Notes under the pieces: generated by a model
Seen by the model: the letters and a program-made list of their open reading frames with translations, nothing else
Database searches by the model: none
Told to the model about the DNA's origin: nothing
Translations under genes and position numbers: made by a program
Part shown: piece after piece, positions 24,946 through 33,800 of the stretch
How positions within the stretch are numbered: the stretch's first letter is position 1
How the letters are laid out: each line of letters starts with the position of its first letter
Assembly: GCA_046345315.1 (NCBI GenBank)
Contig: JBKDKA010000138.1
Span: forward strand, 1-64,000
Source: F1-80-MAGs062 sp046345315
Lineage (GTDB): Bacteria > Planctomycetota > Planctomycetia > Planctomycetales > Planctomycetaceae
DNA length: 64,000 nucleotides
Direction of reading: 5' to 3'

Positions 24946-27465
24946 ATGACTGGATCTACTTACCAGCCTGAAGTTTCGATCAGCCTCTCTGCCTGCAGCA
25001 CCCGTGTCGTTCTGGTTGCGGTCATTCTGATGATCTCCGACGCGTTGATGGTCCCGCTGCGTGCAGCATCGCCCTATCCATTTCTTCCCGGTTCAACCAG
25101 AGAGTGGCGAATCACAGAACTGCCGCTGAATGAGACTGACCGAGTTAAGCTGACGCTTCAGAACGGCGGACAGATGATTGCTCAGGGTTCGTCCATCACT
25201 ATGGGCGGGCTTGAAATCACTGTGACTCCGTCTGGTCATCTCCGAGTCGCAGCGGAGTCTGATGTTGCTCTTCGTTCAGCAGAGTTAACGATTGAGGTCC
25301 TGAAAGCGGTCGGAGCGAACGAGCAACCCGAGCCAAAGGAGCAACAAGGAAAAGACAATCCGATTGGAGATGCTCCGCCAATCATCCGGACGGTGACTCT
25401 CTGTCGTGGTCAGCGTAACCGAGGTGTCACGTACTACGCTGATTTCGGAGACGATCTGATCCGCATGTGTATGTCGGATTCCGGTGTTTTCGTCCCCGTA
25501 ACACGTGAACGCATGGATGATTACTTTCGTCGTGTGCAGGGACAGGGGCTCAGCAGGCTGATCGTCTGGCTCAGTCCGTTCCCCTTTGTTGCTGCCCCTG
25601 ACAACTACGATTCGGCAGACTGGACGCTCCATGAACAGCAGTCTTCTGCAATCCTTCGAAGTGAAGTCCTGACGAAAGCCCTGAGTGTTCGTCAGGGATT
25701 TACATCATGGGGATGGCTTCGATTTCTGATGGCACTGCGACTGCGTCCGGATTTCGGGCAGATGATCGGACAGTCAGCGGCCGATCATGGGATTGCTCTC
25801 ACCCTGAGTTATCGGCCTTTCGAAGCCGCACTGACGAAGTATTACGAGGTTCCCTGTTTTGATGAATCCGGGAGATATCTCAATTCCTTCCTCCCGCTCG
25901 CGTCACCGGTGATCAATCGGCACCCTTCTGAAGTCGGCTGGGTCCATTATCGTGAGCTGCTTCATGAGCTGAACGCAACCGACGCTGCGGCACTTCACTC
26001 GATCGAACTCCCCGGCGTAACGAATCCCGAACAATATGCGGGCTCAGAGGGTATTGTTCTTCGCGCATCGCGTTATCCACCACAGGCCGACAGTTCGCTC
26101 ATTCTTGTGAAGGAATCCGATGATCGTTACGAGCTCCGTTCGTTTTCGAGTCTGCGTGAGAAAGCGGATGAACAGAGAGTCATCCTCACCGGAGCTCAGA
26201 TCGAGGCTCACGGATCGTCGCTTCGCATCACCGGCCTGAACGTGCCGCGTGACATGCGATATCTCTGGCTCACGTGGAACGGTAAGGGATCCGGCCCGGA
26301 TATTGCGGCACTGGAGCCGGTGGTCCTTCGAGCTCGTGCGGGAAATCGCCTGGGGCGCGAGACAACCTACTGGGTCGCTGATGCTGGTGATGATCCTTCT
26401 CGTGTTGCCGGAGTGACTTCGACCGGCGAATTCTGGTCTGAGTTTCAGGCTTGTGAAGCCGCTCAGAAGAACGCGGCTGCCGGGCCATCTCGAAAAACTC
26501 TGGCAGGACAGACGCTGATCATTGATCTCGGCGATTCAGCGACGGTCGAGATGATCGACTTCAATCAGCCGAAGGCGCGAGCCAACGCACTGAAGGAGAT
26601 CTCGTTCATCATGAATCAGCCTGGTTTTTATGGACTGATTCTCAACACAAGATCTCATGTGGACCTTCCACCTTCTCTGGCCGACGGAGACGCGGGAGTT
26701 CTTCCCGCCGGCCGATACTGGCATTCCGGCGGAGGACTTCGCTGGCATCTCGGGCTCGACAAGGCTTACATCCCGCGATCGCAGGAGATCCTGAACCTCC
26801 TGAAACCACTCACCAAAAACGTGGCTGATGTGGAACACATCACGACCTGGCAACCGGAGGAATGGCGTGATGAATGCGATACGCCGGACCGGTTCCCATT
26901 TCGTTATGCTCGGAATCTGGGCACTGCAACCGGAGTTCGTGCACTGATTCGTGATCTCGAACGAGAGTTTCCTGACCAGCGGATTCAGGTAGTGATGCCT
27001 CCTCAGGCCGCTGCAATCCGACGGATTCAGGAAAGGCTTGATGCCATGAGCGGATCTGACGGCGCGATCTATGGACGGCGCTACTACGATCGCCTCTGGC
27101 CGAGCAATAATCATATTCCCTCAGCTGGTGAAGGGATGTCGATGGTTGACCTGACCGGGCTTCGCGCAGAACCAGTCTTTCTCGGCAGCGGTGGCTACCT
27201 GCCGGATCAGCAGCCACTGGCAGCGTATGTTGAAGAATGTCTCAAAGATCTGGCAACCAATCGCGGCTCTAAATTTTGCGGACCACGAACCTGGTTCTTC
27301 GAAGGTCAGACGACACTTCGGGCTGCAGATCCGGTCGCTGCTGAACGTCGACGAGAAGAAATGATTCAGTACCTGCTGAGTGAGTCCGGTGAGATCAACG
27401 AAGTCATTCTCTACGAGGCAGCAGACTGGCTGTACTACCGGCCATCGTGTGATCCGGGGCCGTGA
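24946..27465 (+). CDS. large secreted protein of unknown function
   Basis: 839 residues. The ATG at 24946 is preceded by AAGGAAAG five bases upstream. A signal sequence is visible near residues 18-40 (STRVVLVAVILMISDALMVP). After a small beta domain and a charged linker (about 125-145) the protein alternates helix/strand segments such as RLIVWLSPFPFV, WGWLRFLMALRLRPDFGQ, GIALTLSYRPFE, and later EISFIMNQPGFYGLILNTRS and RIQVVMPPQ, which suggests a TIM-barrel-like glycosidase fold, but I see no defined catalytic motif. It stands alone and starts right at the edge of the miniature transposable element, so its promoter may have been altered by that insertion. Confidence 0.6.
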   Translation: MTGSTYQPEVSISLSACSTRVVLVAVILMISDALMVPLRAASPYPFLPGSTREWRITELPLNETDRVKLTLQNGGQMIAQGSSITMGGLEITVTPSGHLRVAAESDVALRSAELTIEVLKAVGANEQPEPKEQQGKDNPIGDAPPIIRTVTLCRGQRNRGVTYYADFGDDLIRMCMSDSGVFVPVTRERMDDYFRRVQGQGLSRLIVWLSPFPFVAAPDNYDSADWTLHEQQSSAILRSEVLTKALSVRQGFTSWGWLRFLMALRLRPDFGQMIGQSAADHGIALTLSYRPFEAALTKYYEVPCFDESGRYLNSFLPLASPVINRHPSEVGWVHYRELLHELNATDAAALHSIELPGVTNPEQYAGSEGIVLRASRYPPQADSSLILVKESDDRYELRSFSSLREKADEQRVILTGAQIEAHGSSLRITGLNVPRDMRYLWLTWNGKGSGPDIAALEPVVLRARAGNRLGRETTYWVADAGDDPSRVAGVTSTGEFWSEFQACEAAQKNAAAGPSRKTLAGQTLIIDLGDSATVEMIDFNQPKARANALKEISFIMNQPGFYGLILNTRSHVDLPPSLADGDAGVLPAGRYWHSGGGLRWHLGLDKAYIPRSQEILNLLKPLTKNVADVEHITTWQPEEWRDECDTPDRFPFRYARNLGTATGVRALIRDLEREFPDQRIQVVMPPQAAAIRRIQERLDAMSGSDGAIYGRRYYDRLWPSNNHIPSAGEGMSMVDLTGLRAEPVFLGSGGYLPDQQPLAAYVEECLKDLATNRGSKFCGPRTWFFEGQTTLRAADPVAAERRREEMIQYLLSESGEINEVILYEAADWLYYRPSCDPGP

Positions 27466-27567
27466 TGTTGATTTCGCCCGAACAGAGAATGACGAAACGA
27501 ACTTCCATCATCAGCTCTCTGTGTTATCCATAAGGCTACTGCCACTGACTCAAGAGCCAGCCCGGTA

Positions 27568-28314
27568 TCAAGGATGCGGTTTCTTCACAATCTCGATATC
27601 CATGAAACTCCCCAGACGTGACGATATTCGGAGGAGAGCCGAGTCGAGCAGGCAGGCCGGTTTCCACAGGGGCTCAGGAATCAGTGACCACGATTTCAGC
27701 CCCCCGCTGAGCCAGTAACGGAGCGGCGTGTGCGGAGTGATTCCGCTGATCTCGAGTTGAGGATAGCGAGTTTCGAATTTCAGACGATCTCGGAGAAAGA
27801 CGATCCATGCGAGTGCTCCGTTCGCACCGGACAGTGGCCCTGTGGATGGGAAACTCCACTGATCAGCATGTGGATTGTACGGTTCATGATGAGCATACTT
27901 CAGAATCCAGTGGCTCAGCCAACCGGGATACTGATCGACGATGAGTACGCGGCCACCCGGAACGAGACATCGCTCACACTCCGAAAGAAAAGCCTCCGCG
28001 TTCGGAATGTGGTGAAACACATTCAGCATGCACAGAAATCGAATGCTTCTGTCATCGAACGGCATCTGGCAGGCGTCGAAGACCATTTCCACAGTCGAGT
28101 ACGGAATGATGTCGGCGGTTGTCAGCTCAGGGATCACCTCCTTTGCAAACCCCGCTCCCGCGCCCAGTTCAATGGCAAGTCCTTCTTCCGGACAGCGACT
28201 CAGTGTTTCCGCGTACCGCTGGTAGACCTCGAGATAAAGTTTCCTGAGCGCCGGCTTCGAATGGATGATTCGGACCAGTTCTTCGCCTCGCCCGGGATCG
28301 TCGAGGCTGCTCAT
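27568..28314 (-). CDS. class I SAM-dependent methyltransferase
   Basis: 248 residues from the ATG at 28314, which overlaps the stop of the upstream glycosyltransferase as ATGA; a longer frame to 28374 is open, but coupling supports the shorter form. The SAM site is AIELGAGAG (about 47-55), followed by FDACQMPFDDRSIRFLCMLNVFHHI and PGGRVLIVDQ, the Methyltransf_11 pattern. The acceptor is unknown; an adjacent GT2 suggests a glycolipid or polyprenyl-linked sugar. It converges on the 839-residue secreted protein gene with 102 bases between the stops, which hold no obvious terminator. Confidence 0.82.
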   Translation of the reverse strand: MSSLDDPGRGEELVRIIHSKPALRKLYLEVYQRYAETLSRCPEEGLAIELGAGAGFAKEVIPELTTADIIPYSTVEMVFDACQMPFDDRSIRFLCMLNVFHHIPNAEAFLSECERCLVPGGRVLIVDQYPGWLSHWILKYAHHEPYNPHADQWSFPSTGPLSGANGALAWIVFLRDRLKFETRYPQLEISGITPHTPLRYWLSGGLKSWSLIPEPLWKPACLLDSALLRISSRLGSFMDIEIVKKPHP

Positions 28315-29672
28315 CGCATACGTCCCATCTTCAGCCGAAAGAATCCGTAAACGGTCATTCGAAGAAGGAGCCATCCATCGCGAAAGCGAGAGATGTTGGT
28401 GGAACCGTAGGTGCGCTGCAGGTACCGAATGGGGAGGTCGACGATTCCGAGAGCCAATTCCGAAGCGGAAAACAACAACTCGAAATCTCCGAACGGATCA
28501 AAATCTCCGAATCGATGTCGCCATGCGATCAGTCGCTCGTAGTCTTTGCGAGCCAGCAGCTTTGTTCCGCAGAGACTGTCACCAACGCGAATTCCCAGGA
28601 CATAACTGAGGGCTTTGGCGAAGAATCGATTGCCAAGCAGGTTGAGTCGCCGCATGGCTTCACCTTCCATGGGATAGACGAGACGATTTCCGTTGATGAA
28701 ATCGCCGTGTCCCTGCAGCCACGCGTCATAGAATCGTGGAAGCAGTTCCGGAGGCATGGTCAGATCGGCGTCGAGAATCGTGAGCAGATCGCCGGTGGCT
28801 CGGGAGAATCCCAGGCGGACGGCATCGTTCTTGCCTCGCCCCGTCTGCTGCATGCTCTGCATTTTCCATCGGTCACCATAGACGGTGACAAGTCTCTGAA
28901 TTTCCTCCCAGGTGCCATCCGAAGAGTTTCCTTCGACAAAGATGATTTCGACGTCGTCCGTCGCAAATGTCGGCATCCTGGTGAGCGCGGATTCGAGGTT
29001 GCCGCGCTCGTTGCGCGCCGGGATGACAATGGAAATGGACGCCGGTTTCTGCTCCTTATTCAGCGGGCGAGAAACAACCATCCAGGTCAATGCCAGGCGA
29101 CTGATGAGCGGAATGACGGGCAGAATTGCGTTGACCAGCCAGCTGATCAGCGGAATCCAGATCGGAAGGAACACGACCGGGCGAACCCGGACGATTTCAA
29201 ACCCGGAGAGCTTCATCAGATGTCGAAGGTCGGTTTCTGTCACAAATGTCGATGGAACGGGCCCTCGGCGAAGGCCGAGCCAGCCTGCGAGGACGAAAAG
29301 CCATTGCGCATAAGGAGAATAAAGTACGGAGAACAGCCGATCGCCGCGAGTCATCGCACTGTGGATCGACTGAAGAGTCCCCTGGATGTCTTCTGAAGCA
29401 TTGAACGTGCCGTTCAGAAGAAAGGCTGTTCGCGATTCCGGATGATCCGCTGCCGGTATGTCCTCAACCGTCGCGGCCAATGACCGCGACGAACACTCGA
29501 CAGACTCCAGCAGCAGGCCATCATCGTGGGTTAAAGGACAGACCTGAACGGTTCGGTCACAGAAACGAGCGGTCGCGGAAATTTCTGCCCCGATCAGTCG
29601 ATAAGCATACGACCGAAGAAGCCGAGGATTTGCTGATGTGGAGTCCGAGTGTGCGGACTGCGATGTGTTCAT
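28311..29672 (-). CDS. GT2 glycosyltransferase with N-terminal methyltransferase-like remnant
   Basis: 453 residues in two parts. Residues about 213-453 are a GT2 domain: ISIVIPARNERGNL, the nucleotide-binding DAD at 301-303 (LTILDADLTMP) and GDSLCGTKLLARKDY, resembling dolichyl/polyprenyl-phosphate sugar synthases. Residues about 20-165 resemble the C-terminal half of methyltransferases found fused to such GT2 domains (AFLLNGTFNASEDIQGTL, VTETDLRHLMKLSGFEIVRV), but no GxGxG SAM site is present. Two hydrophobic stretches (about 166-200) link the parts. A complete methyltransferase gene is coupled directly downstream, which may supply the lost activity. Confidence 0.82.
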   Translation of the reverse strand: MNTSQSAHSDSTSANPRLLRSYAYRLIGAEISATARFCDRTVQVCPLTHDDGLLLESVECSSRSLAATVEDIPAADHPESRTAFLLNGTFNASEDIQGTLQSIHSAMTRGDRLFSVLYSPYAQWLFVLAGWLGLRRGPVPSTFVTETDLRHLMKLSGFEIVRVRPVVFLPIWIPLISWLVNAILPVIPLISRLALTWMVVSRPLNKEQKPASISIVIPARNERGNLESALTRMPTFATDDVEIIFVEGNSSDGTWEEIQRLVTVYGDRWKMQSMQQTGRGKNDAVRLGFSRATGDLLTILDADLTMPPELLPRFYDAWLQGHGDFINGNRLVYPMEGEAMRRLNLLGNRFFAKALSYVLGIRVGDSLCGTKLLARKDYERLIAWRHRFGDFDPFGDFELLFSASELALGIVDLPIRYLQRTYGSTNISRFRDGWLLLRMTVYGFFRLKMGRMR

Positions 29673-29857
29673 GAAAGAAGTCTGTTCTCTCGGGGTTCAG
29701 CGTCATTTCGGATCGGGTTGTCGCTCGGCGTGACAATCTGAGGCTTCGTGATTCTGAGTAATCTACGATCTCAGAACAGCGAAATGCTCAACAAAAACCG
29801 GCGAAAACCTTCCGGGGCGCCTGATTCTGCCGACGATTCGCTTCACAGCAGAAAGAT

Positions 29858-30559
29858 TTATGTGCCGATCTGCTGATCCGCCTGTGTAATCACATCCCAG
29901 ACAGCAATCGAGGATTCCGCGTGGCGCAGCTCGGACAGAAATTCCGGCAACTGCATCATCCGACCGAGCCTCGCCAGGATCTGAAGATGGGTCGCCGAGT
30001 CACGTGCCAGTACCAGGAAAAACAAATCGGTCAGCTGACGTTTGGGGGCTCCAAACGGAATTCCGGAACTCGTTCGACCAAATGCGATGATCGACTGACC
30101 AAGCGAATCCGGCTGCGGATTTCGAGGATGCGGGATAGCAACGCCGTTGTCAAACCCCGTGGACATGACATCTTCGCGCTCTCGAACTGCTTTCAGAATG
30201 GAGGCTGGTTCCCAGACCTGCCATGTCCTCCCTGCCACCTCGATCAGAGCCTGCAGCACAGAAGGCTTTGTGCCGGCATCCAGAAACGCTTCACACGTTT
30301 CTGGTCTCAGAAGGCTGGACACCGGCTGTTGAGCCAGTTCTTCGGACTGCTGCTGCTGCTCCAGCAGTGCGAGGTCTGAATCGCCGAATCCGCGAAGTTC
30401 CTGTTCAAGCCAGTGAGTGATTTCACTTGGATTGAATCGCCAATCTCCGGAAACCTTTCGTCCCGGAACCAGCCCGCGATTGACCATGCGTTCGATGATG
30501 CGGCGGTCCCTCCCCAGCAGCTGAACCAGATCATCAAACGTGTAATAATCCCGCGCCAT
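29858..30559 (-). CDS. HTH domain fused to PTS EIIA-like domain
   Basis: 233 residues. The first ~60 residues are a MerR/excisionase-like helix-turn-helix (YTFDDLVQLLGRDRRIIERM, then VSGDWRFNPSEITHWLEQE). A Gln/Glu-rich linker leads to a PTS EIIA domain of the fructose/nitrogen type (about 80-233) with the phospho-acceptor His H144 in DNGVAIPHPRNP. This would join DNA binding to phosphorylation by a PTS-type relay, so a regulator that senses nitrogen or carbon status is plausible. No HPr, EI or EIIBC gene is in the window. It is monocistronic by spacing. Confidence 0.8.
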   Translation of the reverse strand: MARDYYTFDDLVQLLGRDRRIIERMVNRGLVPGRKVSGDWRFNPSEITHWLEQELRGFGDSDLALLEQQQQSEELAQQPVSSLLRPETCEAFLDAGTKPSVLQALIEVAGRTWQVWEPASILKAVREREDVMSTGFDNGVAIPHPRNPQPDSLGQSIIAFGRTSSGIPFGAPKRQLTDLFFLVLARDSATHLQILARLGRMMQLPEFLSELRHAESSIAVWDVITQADQQIGT

Positions 30560-30850
30560 GTTGATTTCTTTCGCAGTCTCGTGCCGGTGGTCATGGGTGG
30601 CTGACGTTCATCTGATTCTGAACGTCATTGATTTCATAGGGTGTAACACACGGATTTAGTAGGGTGTGACAAGCGGAGCGCAGGCACACCAATGTGTCTA
30701 TATCGTCTTGCCTCGGGCAACAGTTGTGGCTGCAGCAGAAAGATCTGTTCGAATAAAATCTGTTCCCAATTGAAGGCGAGACGAGGTGGTGTGCCTACAG
30801 GAATTCAAGGACGCAGCAGGACTGTTTCCACTGCATTCTGCGGGAAAATG
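30560..30850. other. spacer downstream of PVC dehydrogenase gene region
   Basis: About 290 bases between two minus-strand genes, with no gene. It contains two AGGGTGT(G/A)AC words (about 30638 and 30661) and the imperfect palindrome at 30682-30796. It lies after the stop of the dehydrogenase in neither gene's coding part, so it includes the promoter of neither strand with certainty. Confidence 0.35.
30682..30796. repeat. imperfect inverted repeat in spacer upstream of PTS-type regulator
   Basis: AGGCACACCA (30682-30691) is the reverse complement of TGGTGTGCCT (30787-30796), and the inner parts CGTCTTGCCTC and AAGGCGAGACG also pair with two mismatches. This gives a ~115-base imperfect palindrome. 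The outer wording GGAGCGCAGGCACACCA resembles the start of the intergenic repeat at 41112-41130. It may be a decayed miniature element. Confidence 0.4.
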
Positions 30851-33800
30851 TTATTGTCCAGTTAATGCGGGAAAGAGTTTCTCTGCACGCGCCCGGATCT
30901 GAGCATCGGAGTGTTCGCGAATCTTTCGAACTCTCTCGTCACCAAGATCCGTTGATTTAATCGTGCCTGCCTCCACAAAGTTAAGGAGGCGATTGATTCT
31001 CGGACCGGTACGCAGCATGGCATCCAGCGCCAGAGATCGATTGTGCTGACCGTAATGCGTCAGGTTCTCAATGATTGTGCGACCAGCATCTGCGGCCGGC
31101 ATGTCAGCCATCGCGCTGATCGCCCCCATCTGAAGCTCCTCGTCGATCCCCTTACCGATGTATCGGCTCAGCAATTGTCCCGTCATGGACCACGGAAGCA
31201 TGGCCGCCATACGGAGTGCATCATATCGAGTTCCCTTTCGGACAGCCTCGTTGTCACACATCACAAGGGCTTCTGCCACTGAATGCTCCCAGCGCGGTTG
31301 AATATCGAAATTGCCTGCGATGAGGCGGTCGATGCGATCCCGGGGCCATCCACCGGACAGACTGATCCCATTGATGATCCCCCCTCCCAGAACGACTGCC
31401 TGCCAGTCACGCAACGGCTGTTCCGTGCGAGGCAGTGATGCGTCCAGAACGGCCAATATTTCATTGGCATCGTTTCTTTTTCCTGCGGCGATGGCGACTC
31501 TCCAGATCCACGGAATTCGTCGATATTCCTCCTCTTCGTTGTCCGGCAGATCGGCTGTCAGCGAACGTATCAGTGCCGCTGAGATATCCGATGTCTTTTC
31601 GATCAGTTTTTTTCGTTCCTCTTCAGAACGACCGTCATCGAGCAGCTGGCGAGCAACTTCGAGAGGACTCAGCGCCAGACCTTGTGATGGTTTGCCGGAT
31701 GCGGCTGCAGGAATCAGACGGATTTCACGGAGATGCATCAATTCCTTCCCACGAAGTTTTTCGAAAGGCCTGATGACAAGTGTGTTGTGCCCGGCATTCA
31801 GACTCACCGTTCCGATGAGTGCTCGATCAAAGGTCTCCCAACTGCCGGTTGATGCAATCAGATGCCGGATTGTTGTGTCGCCGGCTTCCAGTCGCAGGTC
31901 ACTCCCGAAGTCATGGCAGGAATAAATCATCCACGTGTCATACAACCCGGAGGAAGGAAGCTGCAGTCGCCAGCTCACGAAATCATCGGGCGATTTCCAG
32001 TCCAGCAGCTCAGGAACAGACGGCTGCGGCTGTGCAGCGTCGACCTGGTATCGAACATCGTGCCCGTAGATGGCGGCTTCCTGCGGCGTCAATACGATCT
32101 CTCCGGAGCCATCCGGCAATACTGTCTTCGGCTGATTCCCAGGAAAACGCCTCGGTGCAGGCCCAAGCTCGATAAGAAACGCAATCAGGTGAGCCATGTC
32201 CTGTCGCGAGATATCCTTCTCCAGGCCCTCAGGCATCAGAGATTTCCCGGTAGCTCGCAGTTCTTCAATACGATTTCGCAGCAGGACATGTTCTTTTCCT
32301 TCCTGCTCCCGGAGCGTGACGCTGGTTCCGGTTTCATTCACCATCAGCCCGTTCCAGGATCGTCCGTCATCAGTGATTGCGATGTAGCCATGATACCGGC
32401 TGTCGGAATCCCGGTTCGGATCAAGAATCGCTGTCAGCAGTGAATTCGTGGACTTTCTCGTCAGTGCCGCGAGGTCTGGTCCGACGGCATAACCAACATT
32501 GTCGAGCTTGTGGCAGACCGAACAGCGTTTGACGTAGACGGCTCGTCCAGCCTCAGAATTCCCCTCGATCGCGGCAACGTCCTGCCAGTCTTCCACGAGC
32601 TGACGGCGATTGGATGTTGTACCGACTGCCAGAAGCTTTTCGGCTCTTCGACGAACTTCTCGATCGGGATGAGAAACAATCTGATCACGCAATGTCGCAT
32701 CCAGTTCGCCCGGCTGAATGTTTCCGGATTCCAGTGCGTTCAGCAGAGTACTTCGCCATCCCTGCTGGCTCAGTATCGCCGTGAGGATTTCCCTTCGCAC
32801 GGATGGAGACGTCTCTGACAGTCGAGCCAGAAGCGATTCTGCTCCTGCAATACTTCCCTGCCGAACAATGCTCTGAATGGCAGCCGACTGCACGTCGGAA
32901 GAGTAAGCAGGTGAGATGGCTGCAGTCAGGTTCTCGAGGTCGGTGTCAGAGGGTGATCCGAAGAATTTCATCGTCACTGCCCCCCCTGCACGTCCAACCA
33001 GAGTCATCGCTGCAAGGATCTGTTCATCCTTCCCGCTTCGGCTCGTCAGAATCTCTCGTGCAGTTTCCAGCAGTGACATGGCACTCTGCCGAAGTGAAGC
33101 GGAGGGTTCATACTGAAGTTCCGTGCGACGATCCGTGCCATCCAGAAGCTGTGCCATGGCACGAAACTGCCAGCTCATCCATTCACTGTCCTTTCGAAGG
33201 ATCACACGAAATGCGTCCTCCAGCTGCTCCGAAGTGCAGATACCCGCAGCAGTTGCCAGAACACGATCTGCAGACTGGTCACGCGTCGACGATTCTGAGA
33301 TCACGCGCTGAAGGACACTCAGGATGTTGCCGCGATTCAGGGAGCTCAGCACAGCTGATGTCAGCCAGGGATCGTTCGAGTGAGAGAGCATCGATACGAT
33401 GACAGGCGATGCTGCTTCTGCCGGGACATCAGCAAGTACGGCTGCTGTCTGAAGACGAACGACAAACGACGAGTCGTTCGCAAGATTCAGAACGGAAGTT
33501 CGAAGAGATTCAGAACGGTCGAGCCAGTCGGACGACAGACGCACCGCATGTCGCCGGACTTCCGGGTCTGAATCGCGAAGTGCTTTCCCAAGAACGGGTT
33601 CTGACAATGAGCCAATGCCATCAAGGCAGCACAGTGCGGAAACTCGAACGGACGGGAGCGGGTCAGCAGTCGAGAGCTTTTCGAGAATCGGAGATGCGTC
33701 GACGGCCTTCTTCCAGACAAGCATCTGATGGACAAGATCGCGAGTCGTTCCGTTCTCGGTCGAAAGCTGTTGCGCGAGTTCAACGGAACTCAGTTTCGTG

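Noticed and set aside
24724..24947. Short frames on both strands with VIPAQAGIQ / WIPACAGMT-like translations
   Set aside because: They are translations of the REP-type palindrome, a known source of false genes.
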